This document shows, piece by piece, positions 1 through 7,398 of a stretch of 18,227 nt of DNA (position 1 is the first letter of the stretch; each line of letters starts with the position of its first letter). Under the pieces are notes generated by a model. It was not told where the DNA came from, made no database searches, and saw only the letters and a list, made by a program, of their open reading frames with translations. Position numbers and translations under genes: made by a program. Source of the DNA: JBFHNV01 sp965365655 (GTDB lineage Bacteria > Pseudomonadota > Gammaproteobacteria > HK1); NCBI GenBank assembly GCA_965365655.1, contig CBDUCN010000071.1, positions 1 to 18,227 on the forward strand. Direction: 5' to 3'.

Positions 1-2
1 TG

Positions 3-755
3 GCGTTCGACTCCATGCCCAACACCGCGCACGTGGAGCCGCGCTGGCGCGACGCATTCCCGGACGCCCGCACCCATGGCACGCCCTTCTTCTGGGGCAC
101 GCTGGGCATCGCGTACCGCCGCGACCAGCTCGCGACGCCGCCCGCCGCGTGGCGCGACCTGTTCGAGCCGGCGCCGGATCTCCGGGGGCGCATCGTGATG
201 ATGCGCTCGACGAGGGACCTGCTGGGCATGGCGCTGAAGACCCTGGGCTTCTCGGCGAACTCCGTGGCGGCGGACGAGATCGAGCGCGCGGGCGCGCTGC
301 TGCTCGCGCAGAAGCCGTTCGTGATGTCCTACTCCTACGTCGCGCTGACCGAGGCCTCCGTGCTGGTGACCGGCAAGGCGGCAGCCGCGATCATGTACAG
401 CGGCGACGCGCTGATGCTCAAGGACATCGACGACCGCATCGAGTACGTGGTGCCCCGCGAGGGCAGCAACCTGTGGGTGGACTACCTCGCCATCGCCGCC
501 TCCTCGCCGCGCAAGGCGCTCGCGGCGCGCTTCATCGACTTCCTCAACCGCCCGGAGATCGCCGCACGCAACGCCGAGTACCTGCACTACGCGAGCCCCA
601 ACGCGGCCGCCCTCGCGCTGCTGCCCGAAGAGTTCCGCCGCGACCCCATCGTCTTCCCGGGGGCCGAGGTCCTGGAGCGCTCCGAGGCATACCGCGAGCT
701 TCCCCCGCGCGCGATGAAGCGCGCCACGGCCGCCGTCGCCCGCGTCGTCAACTGA
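3..755 (+). CDS. PotD-like polyamine-binding periplasmic protein, 5' end outside window
   Basis: The C-terminal 250 residues of an extracellular solute-binding protein of the spermidine/putrescine (PotD) type. The frame is open from base 3, so the start and signal peptide lie upstream of the window. Visible family features are a FFWGTLGIAYRR segment near the first edge, a conserved LRGRIVMMRS-TRDLLGMALKTLG stretch, then EGSNLWVDYLAI and a C-terminal FIDFLNRPEIAARNAEY-LHYASPN block, all in the order seen in PotD proteins. In an ABC transporter it would deliver polyamines to PotBC. Here the next gene, 24 bp downstream on the same strand, is a membrane GGDEF-EAL protein rather than a permease. 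A sensory partner role like that of Vibrio NspS is therefore a real alternative to transport. The fold assignment is secure. The ligand and any transport role are not shown. Confidence 0.85.
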   Translation, partial: AFDSMPNTAHVEPRWRDAFPDARTHGTPFFWGTLGIAYRRDQLATPPAAWRDLFEPAPDLRGRIVMMRSTRDLLGMALKTLGFSANSVAADEIERAGALLLAQKPFVMSYSYVALTEASVLVTGKAAAAIMYSGDALMLKDIDDRIEYVVPREGSNLWVDYLAIAASSPRKALAARFIDFLNRPEIAARNAEYLHYASPNAAALALLPEEFRRDPIVFPGAEVLERSEAYRELPPRAMKRATAAVARVVN

Positions 756-779
756 CGCGTCGAGTCGGCGGCAGCGGCC

Positions 780-3248
780 ATGTCACTGCGGGCGAAGCTG
801 GTCGCGCTGCTCATCGCGTGCGTCTCCGCCCCCTTGGTGGCGGCGGGCTGGCTCGGCTTCAGCCAGCTCCGCGAGAGCATCGAGCGCGAGGCCGCGACGG
901 GGGCGCTCGACGTGCTGAACCAGGTGCAGCTGCGCGCGATGGCGCACCGCGAGTCGATGCTGGCCGATGTGCGGCTGTTCGCCGACTCCCCGCTGGTGCG
1001 CAACTACCTGCTGGTGGAGGACGAGCGCGATCGCTACACGCTGCACGCGGAGGGGCTGCTGGCCCTGTTCGCGAGCTATCAGCGCGCGCGCCCCGACTAC
1101 TACGAGATCCGACTGCTGCTGCCCGACGGCTACGAGGACGTGCGCTCGACACCGCGGCCGATGCCGAACGTCACCGACGAGGAAGGCGCCAGCGAGCTGT
1201 TCCGCCTGATCGCCGACAGCGGCGAGGAGTCCGTGTCGCTGCTTCGCCGCAACCCGGACAACGGCGAGCCCGCGCTGTACGTGGCCCAACGCATCGAGCT
1301 GGCCGATATCGCGCGCTTCGGGGCCTCCGCAAAACCCGTGCTGCGCGGCTACCTGGTGGTGACCAGCGCGCTGGACTTCCTCGCGGTCGAGCGCCGGCGC
1401 GGGGACGGGCTGGAGCTGCTGTACACCGACGCCGCGGGCGTCTCCTGGGGGCTCGGAGCCAACGGCGTGGAGCGCGCCCTGGCAGGCGAGGTCGGCGCCT
1501 CGACCGCCGCGCGCGGCGCCCGCGAAGCACCGCGCCGGATCGCCGTCGGCGACGACGAGTACCTGCTGGTCGGGCGCGAGCTCGCGCCCGACCTTCTCGG
1601 CTTCGCCGCGCTGCCGGCCGAGCGCATGCACGACGCGGCCGGGCGGCTGGCGGGCCTCGTCGCGCTGGTCACCGCGATCGCGATCGTGATCACGGCCGCG
1701 CTGCTGTTCCGCGTGCTCAGCGCGCTGCTGCTCGACCCGCTGCACAAGCTCGGCCGCGCGGCGCGGGCCGTCGGGCGCGGCGAGCTCGTCGAGTCCGTCG
1801 GAATCGCGCGCGGGGACGAGATCGGCGAGCTGGCCCGCCACTTCGAGGAGATGAGCGGCAACCTGCGCCAGTTCCGCGAGCGCGCGCACTTCCTCGCGCA
1901 CCACGACACGCTGACCGGGCTGCCGAACCGGCGCCTGTTCCGCGAGCAGCTGGACCACGCGGTCGCGCACGCGCGGCGCGCGGGCAACGGCGTGGCAGTG
2001 CTGTTCATCGACCTCGACGACTTCAAGCGCGTCAACGACACCCTGGGTCACCAGGCCGGAGACGAGCTGCTGCAGCGCACCGCCGAGCGCATGCTCGAGG
2101 TCGTGCGCGGCACCGACTGGGTCGGCCGCGATGCGTGCGAGGCGCACGACGGCGACAGCGTGGCCCGCCTCGGCGGCGACGAGTTCATCGTCCTGCTGCC
2201 GGACATCGCCGTGCCGACCGATGCGGCCGCGGTCGCGCAACGCGTGCTCGACGCGCTCTCGCGACCCTTCCCGCTGGGCGGCCACGAGTTCCAGGTCGGC
2301 GCGAGCGTCGGCATCACGACCTTCCCCGGCGACGGCGCGAGCGCCGAGGAGCTGGTGCGCAACGGCGATGCGGCGATGTACCACGCGAAGTCGCTGGGCA
2401 AGGGCAACTACCAGTTCTACGACGCGAACATGAACGAGGCGGCGCGCGAGCGCGTGCGCCTGGAGGGCGCGCTGCGCCGGGCGCTGCGCGGCGACGAGCT
2501 GGTGCTGCACTACCAGCCTCAGTACGACGTCGCGAGCGGCGAGATCGTGGCCTTCGAGGCGCTGGTGCGCTGGCAGCACCCGGAGCGTGGCCTGCTGCTG
2601 CCGGGCAGCTTCATCCGCGTGGCGGAGGAGAGCGGGCTGGTGCGCGACCTCGGCCAGTGGGTGCTGGATCGCGCGTGCCGCCAGGCCCGGGAGTGGCGGG
2701 ACGCGGGACTGCCACCCGTGCGCATGTGCGTCAACGTCTCCAACGTGCAGTTCAAGGACCCGCACTTTGGCGACACGGTCGAGCGCACGATCGCCGAGAG
2801 CGGACTCGATCCCACCAGCCTGGAGATCGAGCTGACGGAGACCAGCGTGATGGAGTCCGAGTCGCGCTCGAAGGCGCTGCTCTCCGGTCTCAAGCGCCTG
2901 GGCGTCACGGTGGCGATGGACGACTTCGGGACCGGTCACTCGTCGCTGGCGGCGCTTCGCCGGCTGCCGCTGGACGTGCTGAAGATCGACCGCAGCTTCG
3001 TGCGCGACATCGAGATCGACAGCGACGACGACGCGATCGTCGCGGCCATCGTGTCGATGGGCCGCACGCTGGGCCTGCGCCTGGTCGCGGAGGGCGTCGA
3101 GACCCACGCGCAGCTCGAGCGCATCCGCGCGTGCGGCTGCCACGTCGCGCAGGGCTTCCTGCTCGCGCGGCCGTTGACGCCGCAGGACGCGCGGGCGCTG
3201 CTCGCGGGCCGGAACACGGCGCCGGCCGCGCAGGCGGCGGCCGGCTGA
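780..3248 (+). CDS. Membrane sensor with periplasmic domain, HAMP, GGDEF and EAL (c-di-GMP turnover)
   Basis: An 822-residue inner-membrane protein. TM1 lies at about residues 4-26 and is followed by a periplasmic sensor region of about 260 residues. TM2 is at about 287-315, then a HAMP linker, a GGDEF domain (about 373-550) and an EAL domain (about 562-810). The GGDEF motif is intact (G465-G466-D467-E468-F469) and is preceded by an extra loop of about 15 residues (GRDACEAHDGDS). The EAL domain keeps E593-A594-L595, an ELTET motif (684-688), D714-D715 in DDFGTG and K735 in LKIDRSF, so both diguanylate cyclase and phosphodiesterase chemistry look possible. The ATG at 780 starts a basic-then-hydrophobic TM1, but I see no strong Shine-Dalgarno. 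The gene lies 24 bp after a PotD-like gene, which points to a shared operon and a polyamine-responsive sensor like MbaA. Which activity dominates cannot be read from sequence. Confidence 0.93.
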   Translation: MSLRAKLVALLIACVSAPLVAAGWLGFSQLRESIEREAATGALDVLNQVQLRAMAHRESMLADVRLFADSPLVRNYLLVEDERDRYTLHAEGLLALFASYQRARPDYYEIRLLLPDGYEDVRSTPRPMPNVTDEEGASELFRLIADSGEESVSLLRRNPDNGEPALYVAQRIELADIARFGASAKPVLRGYLVVTSALDFLAVERRRGDGLELLYTDAAGVSWGLGANGVERALAGEVGASTAARGAREAPRRIAVGDDEYLLVGRELAPDLLGFAALPAERMHDAAGRLAGLVALVTAIAIVITAALLFRVLSALLLDPLHKLGRAARAVGRGELVESVGIARGDEIGELARHFEEMSGNLRQFRERAHFLAHHDTLTGLPNRRLFREQLDHAVAHARRAGNGVAVLFIDLDDFKRVNDTLGHQAGDELLQRTAERMLEVVRGTDWVGRDACEAHDGDSVARLGGDEFIVLLPDIAVPTDAAAVAQRVLDALSRPFPLGGHEFQVGASVGITTFPGDGASAEELVRNGDAAMYHAKSLGKGNYQFYDANMNEAARERVRLEGALRRALRGDELVLHYQPQYDVASGEIVAFEALVRWQHPERGLLLPGSFIRVAEESGLVRDLGQWVLDRACRQAREWRDAGLPPVRMCVNVSNVQFKDPHFGDTVERTIAESGLDPTSLEIELTETSVMESESRSKALLSGLKRLGVTVAMDDFGTGHSSLAALRRLPLDVLKIDRSFVRDIEIDSDDDAIVAAIVSMGRTLGLRLVAEGVETHAQLERIRACGCHVAQGFLLARPLTPQDARALLAGRNTAPAAQAAAG

Positions 3249-3259
3249 CGCGGAGGGCT

Positions 3260-3279
3260 CCCCGGCCTCGCCGCCGGGG
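3260..3279 (+). terminator. GC hairpin after the GGDEF-EAL gene
   Basis: A perfect 7-bp stem (3260-3266 with 3273-3279, CCCCGGC/GCCGGGG) with a 6-nt loop, 11 bp after the stop codon. No U-tract follows, so it may be a processing or Rho-assisted site rather than a classical terminator. Confidence 0.35.
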
Positions 3280-3328
3280 CCGGCCCGCACCCGCGCGAGC
3301 GGGCGTCGCGGCGCCGGCCACTCGCGCG

Positions 3329-3363
3329 GCGATGCCGGCGCGCGCGCTGCGCGCCGGCATCGC
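3329..3363 (+). terminator. Perfect 15-bp inverted repeat upstream of the PqiA-domain gene
   Basis: Arms 3329-3343 and 3349-3363 are exact reverse complements (GCGATGCCGGCGCGC on the left) around a 5-nt loop. The repeat lies about 80 bp after the GGDEF-EAL stop and 50 bp before the next ATG, and no T-run follows. It could end transcription from the left, act as a leader structure for the PqiA-domain gene, or be a dispersed palindromic repeat. The structure is certain from sequence. The function is inferred. Confidence 0.45.
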
Positions 3364-3412
3364 GGCGCCATGCGCATGCGCCGTCCGGCGCCAGGCCGTA
3401 CGCTTGCCCGCG

Positions 3413-4240
3413 ATGCCCGTGCTCTACTACATCGCCGCCCTGGTGCTGGCCGTGACCCTGCTCGGCAGCGCCGGCCGCGTCAGCGACGGCGAGCGCGCGC
3501 TGTCGCAGCTGGACACGCCGGAGGAGAAGACCGACACCCTCGTCAAGGAGTGGATGGAGGGACTGTCGCTGGGGCTTTACTCGGGGGCCAGCGAGAAGGC
3601 GGCCGCGCGCGAGCGGATCCGCGGCGCGCTGGAAGCGGAACGCGAGCGCGTGCTGTTCGCGTCGCTGGGCCTCGGCCTGCTGTCGGCGGGGTTCATCGCG
3701 TGGATGACCGCGGCACGCCGGCACGACGCCCGCGGCGCGCGCCGCCTCGCGCTGCACCTGCACGGGGTCGCGGCGCTGTGCCTGCTGGTCGGGCTCGCGG
3801 CGCCGATGCTGACCGTGGTCGCGCAGCGCGACGTCGCCGTGCTCGGGACCGTGGTGCTGCAGTTCCAGAGCAAGAGCATCCTCGGCACGGTGCGCGACCT
3901 GCTGGCCGGCGGCGGCGTGTTCGTCGGCATCCTGCTCGCGCTGTTCAGCGTCGCGGTGCCGACCGGCAAGCTGATGGTGTCGATGCTGGCCCTGCTCGCG
4001 AGCGGCGCGCCGCTGCGCGCCGCGTGCACCCGCCTCGTGCGCGTCATCGGCAAGTGGTCGATGACCGACGTGTTCGTGGTCGCGGTGCTGCTCGCGTTCC
4101 TCGCGAGCGGGCAGGGAGGTCTCACCGACGCCCGACTCGGGCCCGGGCTCTACTTCTTCGCGGCATACGGCCTGCTGTCGATGGTGGGCGGGCTGCTGCT
4201 GGCGGGCGCCGGAGGGGCGGTGGCGCAGCCGGAGCGGTGA
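3413..4240 (+). CDS. PqiA-domain (paraquat-inducible protein A family) membrane protein
   Basis: A 275-residue inner-membrane protein. TM1 is at about 3-20, followed by a charged soluble loop rich in Glu and Arg (about 22-79). TM2 is at 80-99, TM3 at 114-135, a long hydrophobic region at 167-195, then helices at about 216-233 and 246-267. The region from about 114 to 268 carries the PqiA-family signature, most clearly VPTGKLMVSMLALL and GKWSMTDVFVVAVLLAFL near residues 183-230. E. coli PqiA has duplicated domains with zinc-ribbon cysteines. This protein has a single domain and no CxxC ribbon. PqiA-type proteins work with MCE proteins in envelope lipid transport, but no MCE gene is seen nearby. 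The ATG at 3413 is chosen because it directly precedes the first hydrophobic helix. The frame stays open far upstream, but only as the +2 shadow of the GGDEF-EAL gene. Confidence 0.8.
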   Translation: MPVLYYIAALVLAVTLLGSAGRVSDGERALSQLDTPEEKTDTLVKEWMEGLSLGLYSGASEKAAARERIRGALEAERERVLFASLGLGLLSAGFIAWMTAARRHDARGARRLALHLHGVAALCLLVGLAAPMLTVVAQRDVAVLGTVVLQFQSKSILGTVRDLLAGGGVFVGILLALFSVAVPTGKLMVSMLALLASGAPLRAACTRLVRVIGKWSMTDVFVVAVLLAFLASGQGGLTDARLGPGLYFFAAYGLLSMVGGLLLAGAGGAVAQPER

Positions 4241-4377
4241 GCCGGCCGCAGACCACGTCATGCGACCATCGCCCCGTCGTCAATTCCGGTCGCTGCCAGG
4301 CATGCGCACGTCTTCCTGAACGGGTGAGCGCGAGCCGGCCTGGCCACGACTCGCCCGCCACCCGCCGGCGCCGCCGG

Positions 4378-4406
4378 TGGACGCCACCCGGCCCGCACGC
4401 CAGAAT
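4378..4406 (+). promoter_or_regulatory. Candidate sigma70-type promoter for the MFS gene
   Basis: TGGACG (4378-4383) and CAGAAT (4401-4406) are separated by 17 bp and match the -35 and -10 consensus at four and four or five positions. The predicted start near 4413 gives a leader of about 26 nt to the ATG at 4439. By eye this is the best two-box promoter in the window. Confidence 0.45.
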
Positions 4407-4438
4407 CCGCCGGCAGCCCGCGCCGGGATCCCCGCCCC

Positions 4439-5791
4439 ATGTTCCAGGCCGCCCGAGCGGTCTTCTCGCTGCTCCTCAGCTACGGGCTGCTGCTGCTCGC
4501 GAACGGGCTGTTCGGCACCCTGCTCGCGGTGCGCGCGACGATCGAGGGCTTCCCCGCGGCGGTCACCGGCCTGGTCATGGCCGGGCACTTCATGGGCCTG
4601 TTCCTGGGCGGCATGGGCGCGATCCGGGTGGTCGCGTCGGTGGGCCACATCCGCGCGTTCGCGGCCTTCGCGTCCATGGTGTCGGTCGCGGCGCTGTGCC
4701 ACGTGCTGGTGGTGGACCCGGTCGCGTGGTTCGCGCTTCGCGTGGTCACCGGCTTCTGCATGGCCGGCATGATCATGGTCACCGAGAGCTGGCTGAACGA
4801 GCGCAGCGAGCGCGCGGTGCGCGGGCAGGTACTCGCGCTGTACATGATCACGAACTACCTCGGCTCCGGCCTCGGGCAGCTGCTGCTGCCGCTGGCCGAC
4901 CCGGCGCAGTTCCAGCTGTTCTGCATCGCGTCCATCGCGTACTCGCTCGCGCTGGTGCCGGTGCTGCTCACCACCGCGGCCGCGCCGCAGCCGGCGCGCG
5001 CCGAGCGCGCGAGCTTCCGCACGCTGTGGCGCACCTCGCCGCTGGGGCTGGTGGGCGCGTGCTGCGCCGGGCTCAACAACGCGAGCTTCTTCAGCCTCGG
5101 CGCGGTGTACGCGCAGCGCATCGGCCTCGACCTCGCGGGCACGTCCACCTTCATGGCCAGCGTGATCTTCGGCGGCCTCGCGCTGCAGTGGCCGGTGGGG
5201 CGGCTGTCCGACCACGTCGACCGGCGCTGGGTGCTGACCGGCGTGGCGCTGGTCGCGAGCGCGGCCAGCATCGGCCTGATCGCCGCCGGCGCCGGCCCCG
5301 CGCTGTACGCCGCCGCCGCGCTCTACGGCGGCGTGTCGTTCACGGTGTACTCGCTGTGCGTCGCCCACACGAACGACTTCGCCGATCCGTCGGCGCGCGT
5401 GCAGACGGCCAGCGGGCTGCTGATCGCGTACTCGGTGGGGGCGATGACCGGGCCGGTGCTGGTGGGCGTGCTGATGGGCCGCTTCGCCCCGGGCGCGATG
5501 TTCATGTACACGGCGACGGTGATGGGTTGCCTCGGACTGTTCGCCCTGTACCGCATGACGCGGCGGCGCACGGTCTCGCCGGCGGAGCGCCCCGGCGTGA
5601 TCAACCTGCCGGGCGGCACCTTCACTGCCGGCCAGCTGTACGCGGCGGCGCGCGACGCGATGGACGGGGGCACGGCCGCGGCACCGGAAGGAGATCCCGC
5701 GGCAGCGCGTGACGGCAGCGCCGGCGACACCAGCGGCGCCGGGCACCCGGCGCCGGAGGCGCCCGGGCAGCCTCCGCCCGGACCCCGCTGA
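4439..5791 (+). CDS. MFS transporter, YcaD-like
   Basis: A 450-residue major facilitator with 12 predicted helices over about residues 1-385. Family landmarks are VTESWLNERSERAVRGQVLALYM in the first half (near residues 117-140) and the loop motif GRLSDHVDRRWVL (near 255-268), both typical of the YcaD group. The substrate is unknown for that group. After the last helix comes a soluble tail of about 65 residues, rich in Ala, Gly, Pro and Asp, longer than usual for YcaD. The codons near its end contain a strong inverted repeat at 5734-5755. The ATG at 4439 begins directly with the first helix and sits about 26 nt after a plausible promoter. The gene appears monocistronic; the next gene starts 80 bp later. 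Confidence 0.88.
   Translation: MFQAARAVFSLLLSYGLLLLANGLFGTLLAVRATIEGFPAAVTGLVMAGHFMGLFLGGMGAIRVVASVGHIRAFAAFASMVSVAALCHVLVVDPVAWFALRVVTGFCMAGMIMVTESWLNERSERAVRGQVLALYMITNYLGSGLGQLLLPLADPAQFQLFCIASIAYSLALVPVLLTTAAAPQPARAERASFRTLWRTSPLGLVGACCAGLNNASFFSLGAVYAQRIGLDLAGTSTFMASVIFGGLALQWPVGRLSDHVDRRWVLTGVALVASAASIGLIAAGAGPALYAAAALYGGVSFTVYSLCVAHTNDFADPSARVQTASGLLIAYSVGAMTGPVLVGVLMGRFAPGAMFMYTATVMGCLGLFALYRMTRRRTVSPAERPGVINLPGGTFTAGQLYAAARDAMDGGTAAAPEGDPAAARDGSAGDTSGAGHPAPEAPGQPPPGPR
5734..5755 (+). repeat. 10-bp inverted repeat inside the 3' end of the MFS gene
   Basis: CGGCGCCGGG at 5734-5743 is the exact reverse complement of 5746-5755, with 2 bases between. A realistic RNA hairpin would have 9 bp and a GCAC loop. 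It lies about 35 bp before the stop codon, in the low-complexity tail. It could cause termination or pausing near the gene end, or simply reflect GC bias. Confidence 0.35.
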
Positions 5792-5812
5792 TCCGCGCGC
5801 GCCGCCCTGGCC

Positions 5813-5829
5813 CGCAAGCGCGGCTTGCG
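5813..5829. promoter_or_regulatory. 7-bp palindrome (possible operator or terminator) upstream of the TauD-family gene
   Basis: CGCAAGC (5813-5819) and GCTTGCG (5823-5829) form a perfect dyad with a GCG centre in the 80-bp gap before the dioxygenase gene. A weak -10-like CACACT (5831-5836) follows immediately, which would place the dyad between the promoter elements, a typical repressor position. It could equally be the end hairpin of the MFS transcript. Function is inferred only. Confidence 0.3.
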
Positions 5830-5871
5830 ACACACTTTCGCGGCACCCACCTCGACGCGGAACAGCCAGCG

Positions 5872-6717
5872 ATGAGCGCCATCCACCCTCGCCTGCAGGT
5901 CACGCCCGTGAGCGGCGGCCTCGGCGCCGAGATCCGCGGCGTCGACCTCGCGGCGCCGCTGGACGCGTCCACCGTCGACGCCATCCGCGCCGCATGGCTG
6001 GAGCACGGGGTGGTGTTCTTCCGCGACCAGGACATCACGCCCGCCCAGCAGCTCGCGTTCGCGCACCGCATCGGCGAGCCGGTGGAGTATCCGTTCGTCA
6101 GCGGGCTCGCCGACTTCCCCGTGATCACACCGGTGGTGAAGCTCGAGCACGAGACCCGCAACTTCGGCGGCATCTGGCACTCCGACACCGCGTACCAGCA
6201 GTGCCCGCCGATGGCCACGATGCTGCTCGCCCGCGAGCTGCCGCCGCGCGGCGGCGACACCCTGTTCGCGAACATGTACCTCGCGTACGAGTCGCTGTCG
6301 ACGGGCCTGAAGCGCGTCCTGGACGGCCTGCGCGCCGTGAACAGCTCGCTGAAGGCCGACGCGAGCGCGACACGCGAGGACCGGCGCGCGACCGACGGGC
6401 GCGCCGACGCGCCCGAGGTGCTGGAAGCCGAGCACCCGGTGGTGCGCACCCACCCCGAGACCGGGCGCAGGGCGCTGTACGTGAACGTCGGCCACACCGC
6501 GCGCTTCGCCGGCATGACCGAGTCCGAGAGCGCGCCGCTGCTGGAGTACCTGTTCCGCTGGCTCACGCGGCCCGAGTTCACCTGCCGCTTCCAGTGGACT
6601 CCCGGCGCGATGGCGCTGTGGGACAACCGCTGCGTGCAGCACTACCCGGTCAACGACTACCACGGCTACCGCCGGGTCATGCACCGCATCACGCTGGCCG
6701 GCGACCGGCCGATCTGA
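5872..6717 (+). CDS. TauD/TfdA-family 2-oxoglutarate/Fe(II) dioxygenase
   Basis: 281 residues, nearly the length of E. coli TauD (283). The iron triad is visible: H103 and D105 in WHSDTAY, and H257 in NRCVQHYPVNDY. R268 and R272 in YRRVMHR align with the TauD arginines that bind 2-oxoglutarate and the substrate sulfonate. The N-terminal GAEIRGVDLAAPL segment and FFRDQDIT are also typical. The enzyme would hydroxylate a small acidic substrate using O2 and 2-oxoglutarate. Taurine is the best-known substrate, but the family also uses alkylsulfates, 2,4-D and others. No tauABC genes are present, so I give no gene symbol. The ATG at 5872 is favoured because the conserved domain starts directly after it. 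The gene ends 2 bp from the convergent oxygenase gene at 6720. Confidence 0.9.
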   Translation: MSAIHPRLQVTPVSGGLGAEIRGVDLAAPLDASTVDAIRAAWLEHGVVFFRDQDITPAQQLAFAHRIGEPVEYPFVSGLADFPVITPVVKLEHETRNFGGIWHSDTAYQQCPPMATMLLARELPPRGGDTLFANMYLAYESLSTGLKRVLDGLRAVNSSLKADASATREDRRATDGRADAPEVLEAEHPVVRTHPETGRRALYVNVGHTARFAGMTESESAPLLEYLFRWLTRPEFTCRFQWTPGAMALWDNRCVQHYPVNDYHGYRRVMHRITLAGDRPI

Positions 6718-6719
6718 CC

Positions 6720-7361
6720 TCACTGCCGCGGCAGGTACTCGTCCGACCACTGCAGCATCACGTTGAAGCTGATGCTCACCCGCGGCGTGCGCGACAGGTT
6801 CGGGTGCACGAGGTGGTTCACGAAGGCGGGCCACAGCAGCATCAGCCCCGGGCGCGGCGTCACGGTGTACTCCGGCTCCACGTACGGGTCGCCGCGGATC
6901 GCGTTCATGTTGACGCCCGCGCGCGGATCGTAGAGCGAGATCCTGCCGGGGCTGAGATCCTTGCGCCCGCGCTCCTGCACCGAGTCGGTGGGCGTGCGCA
7001 CGTAGTAAGTGCCGCTCAGGTACGCGCGCGGGTGGTTGTGCAGGTCGTGGTAGTCGCCGAAGCGGTTCACGTTGGGCCACGCGTGCAGCGACCAGCGCAC
7101 GTCGTAGTCGATGCCGACGTACACGAAGTAGTCGCGCACGCTGACGTTGATGCACCGTGCGAGCCAGTCCGCGGCCGGATCGCCCGAGGACAGGAAATCG
7201 TCGCCGCGGTAATCGGTGGTGAGATCGGGATTGCGCGCCTCGAGGCGCTCCACCAGCGCGAGCAGCGCGCGGTCGGGCGCCTCGTGCCCCGGAACCTCGC
7301 GCTCCAGGATGATGGTGGGCCACAGGGTGCGGAAGCCCTCGCGTGCGTCGTGTACGGCCAT
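6720..7361 (-). CDS. Putative 2OG-Fe(II) oxygenase of the TIGR02466/2OG-FeII_Oxy_5 type
   Basis: 213 residues. The pattern HDLHNHPRAYLSGTYYV (residues 105-121) followed by PAFVNHLVHPN (178-188) and RVSISFNVML (194-203) matches a family of conserved putative 2OG-Fe(II) oxygenases. Likely iron ligands are H108 and/or H110 together with H183, with R194 as the likely 2-oxoglutarate anchor. These assignments rest on family resemblance, not structure. The substrate is unknown. The reverse-strand start ATG (7359-7361) is preceded by GGAGGGG at 6-nt spacing, which supports this start. The gene is convergent with the TauD-family gene (2-bp gap) and divergent from a small lipoprotein gene (37-bp gap), so it is probably transcribed alone. 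Confidence 0.8.
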   Translation of the reverse strand: MAVHDAREGFRTLWPTIILEREVPGHEAPDRALLALVERLEARNPDLTTDYRGDDFLSSGDPAADWLARCINVSVRDYFVYVGIDYDVRWSLHAWPNVNRFGDYHDLHNHPRAYLSGTYYVRTPTDSVQERGRKDLSPGRISLYDPRAGVNMNAIRGDPYVEPEYTVTPRPGLMLLWPAFVNHLVHPNLSRTPRVSISFNVMLQWSDEYLPRQ

Positions 7362-7384
7362 CGCCAGCCCCTCCGTTGCGCGTC

Positions 7385-7392
7385 GCTATACT
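7385..7392. promoter_or_regulatory. Shared -10 region between divergent genes
   Basis: On the plus strand TATACT (7387-7392) is a near-consensus -10. On the minus strand the same TATA core reads TATAGC (7390 down to 7385). The gap between the two start codons is only 37 bp, so both promoters must sit here. The plus-strand transcript would begin at or next to the lipoprotein ATG at 7399. No good -35 is visible on either side. Confidence 0.4.
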
Positions 7393-7398
7393 GGGCTC

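Noticed and set aside
783..3377. 864-codon minus-strand open frame opposite the GGDEF-EAL gene
   Set aside because: The translation is low-complexity (His, Arg, Ala, Gln) with no recognisable motif. Such antisense frames are expected in very high-GC DNA.
149..3412. Very long plus-strand open frame overlapping the first two genes and running into the PqiA-domain gene
   Set aside because: The sequence is Arg/Ala/Gly-rich shadow content with no domain pattern. Only the part from 3413 has a real protein, and the PotD-like and GGDEF-EAL frames explain the rest.
7216..7398. Longer start for the small lipoprotein
   Set aside because: The extra 61 residues would precede the signal peptide and overlap the divergent oxygenase gene. 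The lipobox needs the start at 7399.
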